From Gammaproteobacteria bacterium (GTDB lineage Bacteria; Pseudomonadota; Gammaproteobacteria; QNFE01): DNA of 64,000 nt. The position numbers and the translations under genes were made by a program. Every line of letters begins with the position of its first letter. Position 1 is the first letter of the stretch. The notes under the pieces were generated by a model, which worked only from the letters and a program-made list of their open reading frames with translations, was not told where the DNA came from and searched no databases. The stretch lies in contig QNFE01000002.1 in assembly GCA_003645455.1 (NCBI GenBank), positions 1 through 64,000 on the forward strand, read 5' to 3'. Below, piece after piece: positions 62,643 through 64,000 of the stretch.

Positions 62643-64000
62643 ATGGCATTATTAGACCAAACTAGCCGTTATGCGGCTTTGGATTTGAATGAGAAAGATT
62701 TGTTAGACGGTGGTAAACATGTTTTATGTGCTTATCTTATGAAACCCAAAGAAGGATATGGTGATTTTTTATCAGTTGCCTCGCACTTTGCAGCCGAATC
62801 CTCAACAGGCACAAATGTAGAAATATCAACCACAGATGACTTTACCAAAGGTGTCGATGCATTAGTGTATGAAATTGACGAGGCAAAAGAGATTATGAAA
62901 ATTGCCTATCCTATTGATTTATTTGACCGCAACATTACGGATGGTAGAGCAATGTTGGTATCATTTTTAACTCTTGCTATTGGTAATAATCAAGGTATGG
63001 GAGACATTGCATACTCAAAGATGTTAGATTTTTATGTGCCACCTAATTATTTAAGACTATTTGACGGTCCTGCCAAAGATATATCAGATTTATGGCGTGT
63101 TTTAGGTCGCCCTGAGGTTGATGGTGGTTATATATCAGGCACAATTATTAAACCAAAATTAGGTTTGCGTCCTGAACCTTTTGCTAGTGCTGCTTATCAA
63201 TTTTGGCTCGGTGGCGATTTTATTAAAAATGACGAACCACAAGGCAACCAAGTATTTGCCCCGATGCAAAAAGTTATTCCGTTGGTAGTTGATGCTATGA
63301 AACGTGCTCAGGATGAAACAGGTGAGGCTAAATTATTTTCAGCCAACATCACAGCAGATGATCATTATGAAATGTTAGCCCGTGGTGAGTTTATTTTAAA
63401 TGCGTTTGGTGAATTTGCCCCTCATGTAGCGTTTTTGGTGGATGGTTATGTCGGCGGACCTGGAATGGTGACAACTGCGAGACGTAATTTTGCTAATCAA
63501 TATTTGCATTATCATCGAGCAGGACACGGTGCGGTAACCAGCCCACAAGCTAAAAGAGGTTATACAGCTTTTGTATTGGCAAAAATGTCAAGACTACAAG
63601 GTGCCTCTGGTATTCATGTTGGCACTATGGGTTATGGCAAGATGGAAGGTGAAAAAGATGACAAAAATATCGCTTATATGATTGAACGCGATAGTGCTGA
63701 TGGTCCTTTTTATCACCAAGAGTGGTATGGTATGAAACCAACCACTCCAATTATTTCAGGCGGTATGAATGCTCTAAGACTGCCAGGATTTTTTGAAAAC
63801 TTAGGTCATGCAAACCTTATCAATACCGCAGGTGGTGGCTCATATGGGCATATTGATAGTCCGGCGGCAGGTGCGATATCACTCAGGCAAGCATATGAAT
63901 GTTGGCAGGCAGGAGCAGATCCGATTGAATGGGCAAAAGAGCATCAAGAATTTGCTCGTGCTTTTGAGTCATTCCCGCATGATGCAGATGATATATTCCC
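62643..64000 (+). CDS. cbbM: ribulose-1,5-bisphosphate carboxylase/oxygenase, form II (partial)
   Basis: 452 residues read to the window edge; about seven more plus the stop are expected (form II is ~459). Not in the ORF track because the stop is outside. [20 protein letters not shown] and [27 protein letters not shown] are form [16 protein letters not shown] (K170) and [14 protein letters not shown] with the carbamylated K195 are active-site segments, and [13 protein letters not shown] follows. Single-subunit enzyme. Fixes CO2, linking sulfur oxidation to autotrophy. SD is GGAG. Confidence 0.96.
   Translation, partial: MALLDQTSRYAALDLNEKDLLDGGKHVLCAYLMKPKEGYGDFLSVASHFAAESSTGTNVEISTTDDFTKGVDALVYEIDEAKEIMKIAYPIDLFDRNITDGRAMLVSFLTLAIGNNQGMGDIAYSKMLDFYVPPNYLRLFDGPAKDISDLWRVLGRPEVDGGYISGTIIKPKLGLRPEPFASAAYQFWLGGDFIKNDEPQGNQVFAPMQKVIPLVVDAMKRAQDETGEAKLFSANITADDHYEMLARGEFILNAFGEFAPHVAFLVDGYVGGPGMVTTARRNFANQYLHYHRAGHGAVTSPQAKRGYTAFVLAKMSRLQGASGIHVGTMGYGKMEGEKDDKNIAYMIERDSADGPFYHQEWYGMKPTTPIISGGMNALRLPGFFENLGHANLINTAGGGSYGHIDSPAAGAISLRQAYECWQAGADPIEWAKEHQEFARAFESFPHDADDIF

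Overview
ORGANISM. The window is AT-rich (by eye about one third G+C), gene-dense and gammaproteobacterial in gene order: metY-rimP-nusA-infB-rbfA, rsmD-coaD-yfhL ferredoxin, kdsD-kdsC and surE-pcm. A soxXYZA operon divergent from soxB, a tusA-dsrE2 sulfur-carrier pair and a form II RuBisCO (cbbM, cut by the right edge) point to a sulfur-oxidising autotroph. The SUP05/Thioglobaceae group, including its animal-associated members, is the best guess. That assignment is inference from gene content; no rRNA is present to test it.

LAYOUT. 0.05-0.25 kb: a small membrane-protein gene whose 3' end runs into a repeat. 0.48-2.7 kb: hisA-hisF-hisI-hisE. 3.0-5.2 kb: an outer-membrane-like protein, then tatABC. 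5.2-11.3 kb: ubiT, a two-domain periplasmic thioredoxin, soxXYZA (minus) and soxB (plus), with a perfect FNR-type site between the two sox units. 11.4-17.5 kb: a GGCT-like protein and the yejBE/yejF peptide transporter, split by a DNA methyltransferase and a putative nuclease. 17.5-18.3 kb: tusA-dsrE2. 18.4-24.6 kb: ilvB-ilvH and ilvC, separated by accessory genes (Bro-N, RhuM, a GyrI-like fragment, YHYH). 24.6-32.1 kb: hemA, an acyltransferase-like membrane protein, rsmD, coaD, ferredoxin, accA, tilS, surE, pcm. 32.2-38.5 kb: an unknown periplasmic protein, an AlkC-like protein, ccmDC, bioF, dsbC, nadK. 38.8-41.9 kb: paaK-like ligase and iorA. 41.95-47.05 kb: an AlbA/ATPase protein, a zeta-toxin module and a one-piece type IIG-like restriction-modification protein. 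47.1-49.6 kb: kdsD, kdsC, purC. 49.7-53.2 kb: surface-glycan genes. 53.4-54.7 kb: a DUF4143-type ATPase. 54.9-59.8 kb: rbfA-infB-nusA-rimP-tRNA-fMet (minus). 59.9-62.3 kb: rpsT, a HAD phosphatase, an HxlR regulator, an MBL-fold hydrolase. 62.6 kb to the end: cbbM.

REPEATS. The main unexpected structure is a family of short non-autonomous elements with ends GAGACCTTTGCATAAWTCAA / inverse, about 96-174 bp long. Four simple copies (14722, 25828, 33106, 38534) have perfect 5-bp direct repeats at their borders; three more (53287, 61308, 62460) match at 4 of 5; one (48064) has none. No transposase is visible. The elements sit exactly at gene ends, where their first bases rebuild stop codons. One lies in the ATGA overlap of the methyltransferase/nuclease pair without breaking either gene, and one lies in the leader of cbbM. 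One 1.3-kb unit (21463-22777) has the same ends and a perfect 5-bp duplication but encloses a complete RhuM-family gene and a truncated GyrI-like gene, so it looks like a cargo-carrying version of the element. A second repeat family with ends CGTCATTGCGAGGCGGAC occurs near 2.8, 13.5 and 34.5 kb, and a CAAGGGG...CCCCTTG palindrome occurs three times, once in frame inside a restriction-modification gene.

HOW IT FITS. The core genes describe thiosulfate/sulfide oxidation (Sox without adjacent soxCD, plus the TusA/DsrE2 cytoplasmic sulfur relay), periplasmic cytochrome and redox folding (Ccm, DsbC, a thioredoxin, Tat export) and CO2 fixation, alongside intact His, branched-chain amino acid, haem, biotin, Kdo and purine genes. 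The accessory genes are mostly defence or toxin genes inserted into operons that are usually contiguous.
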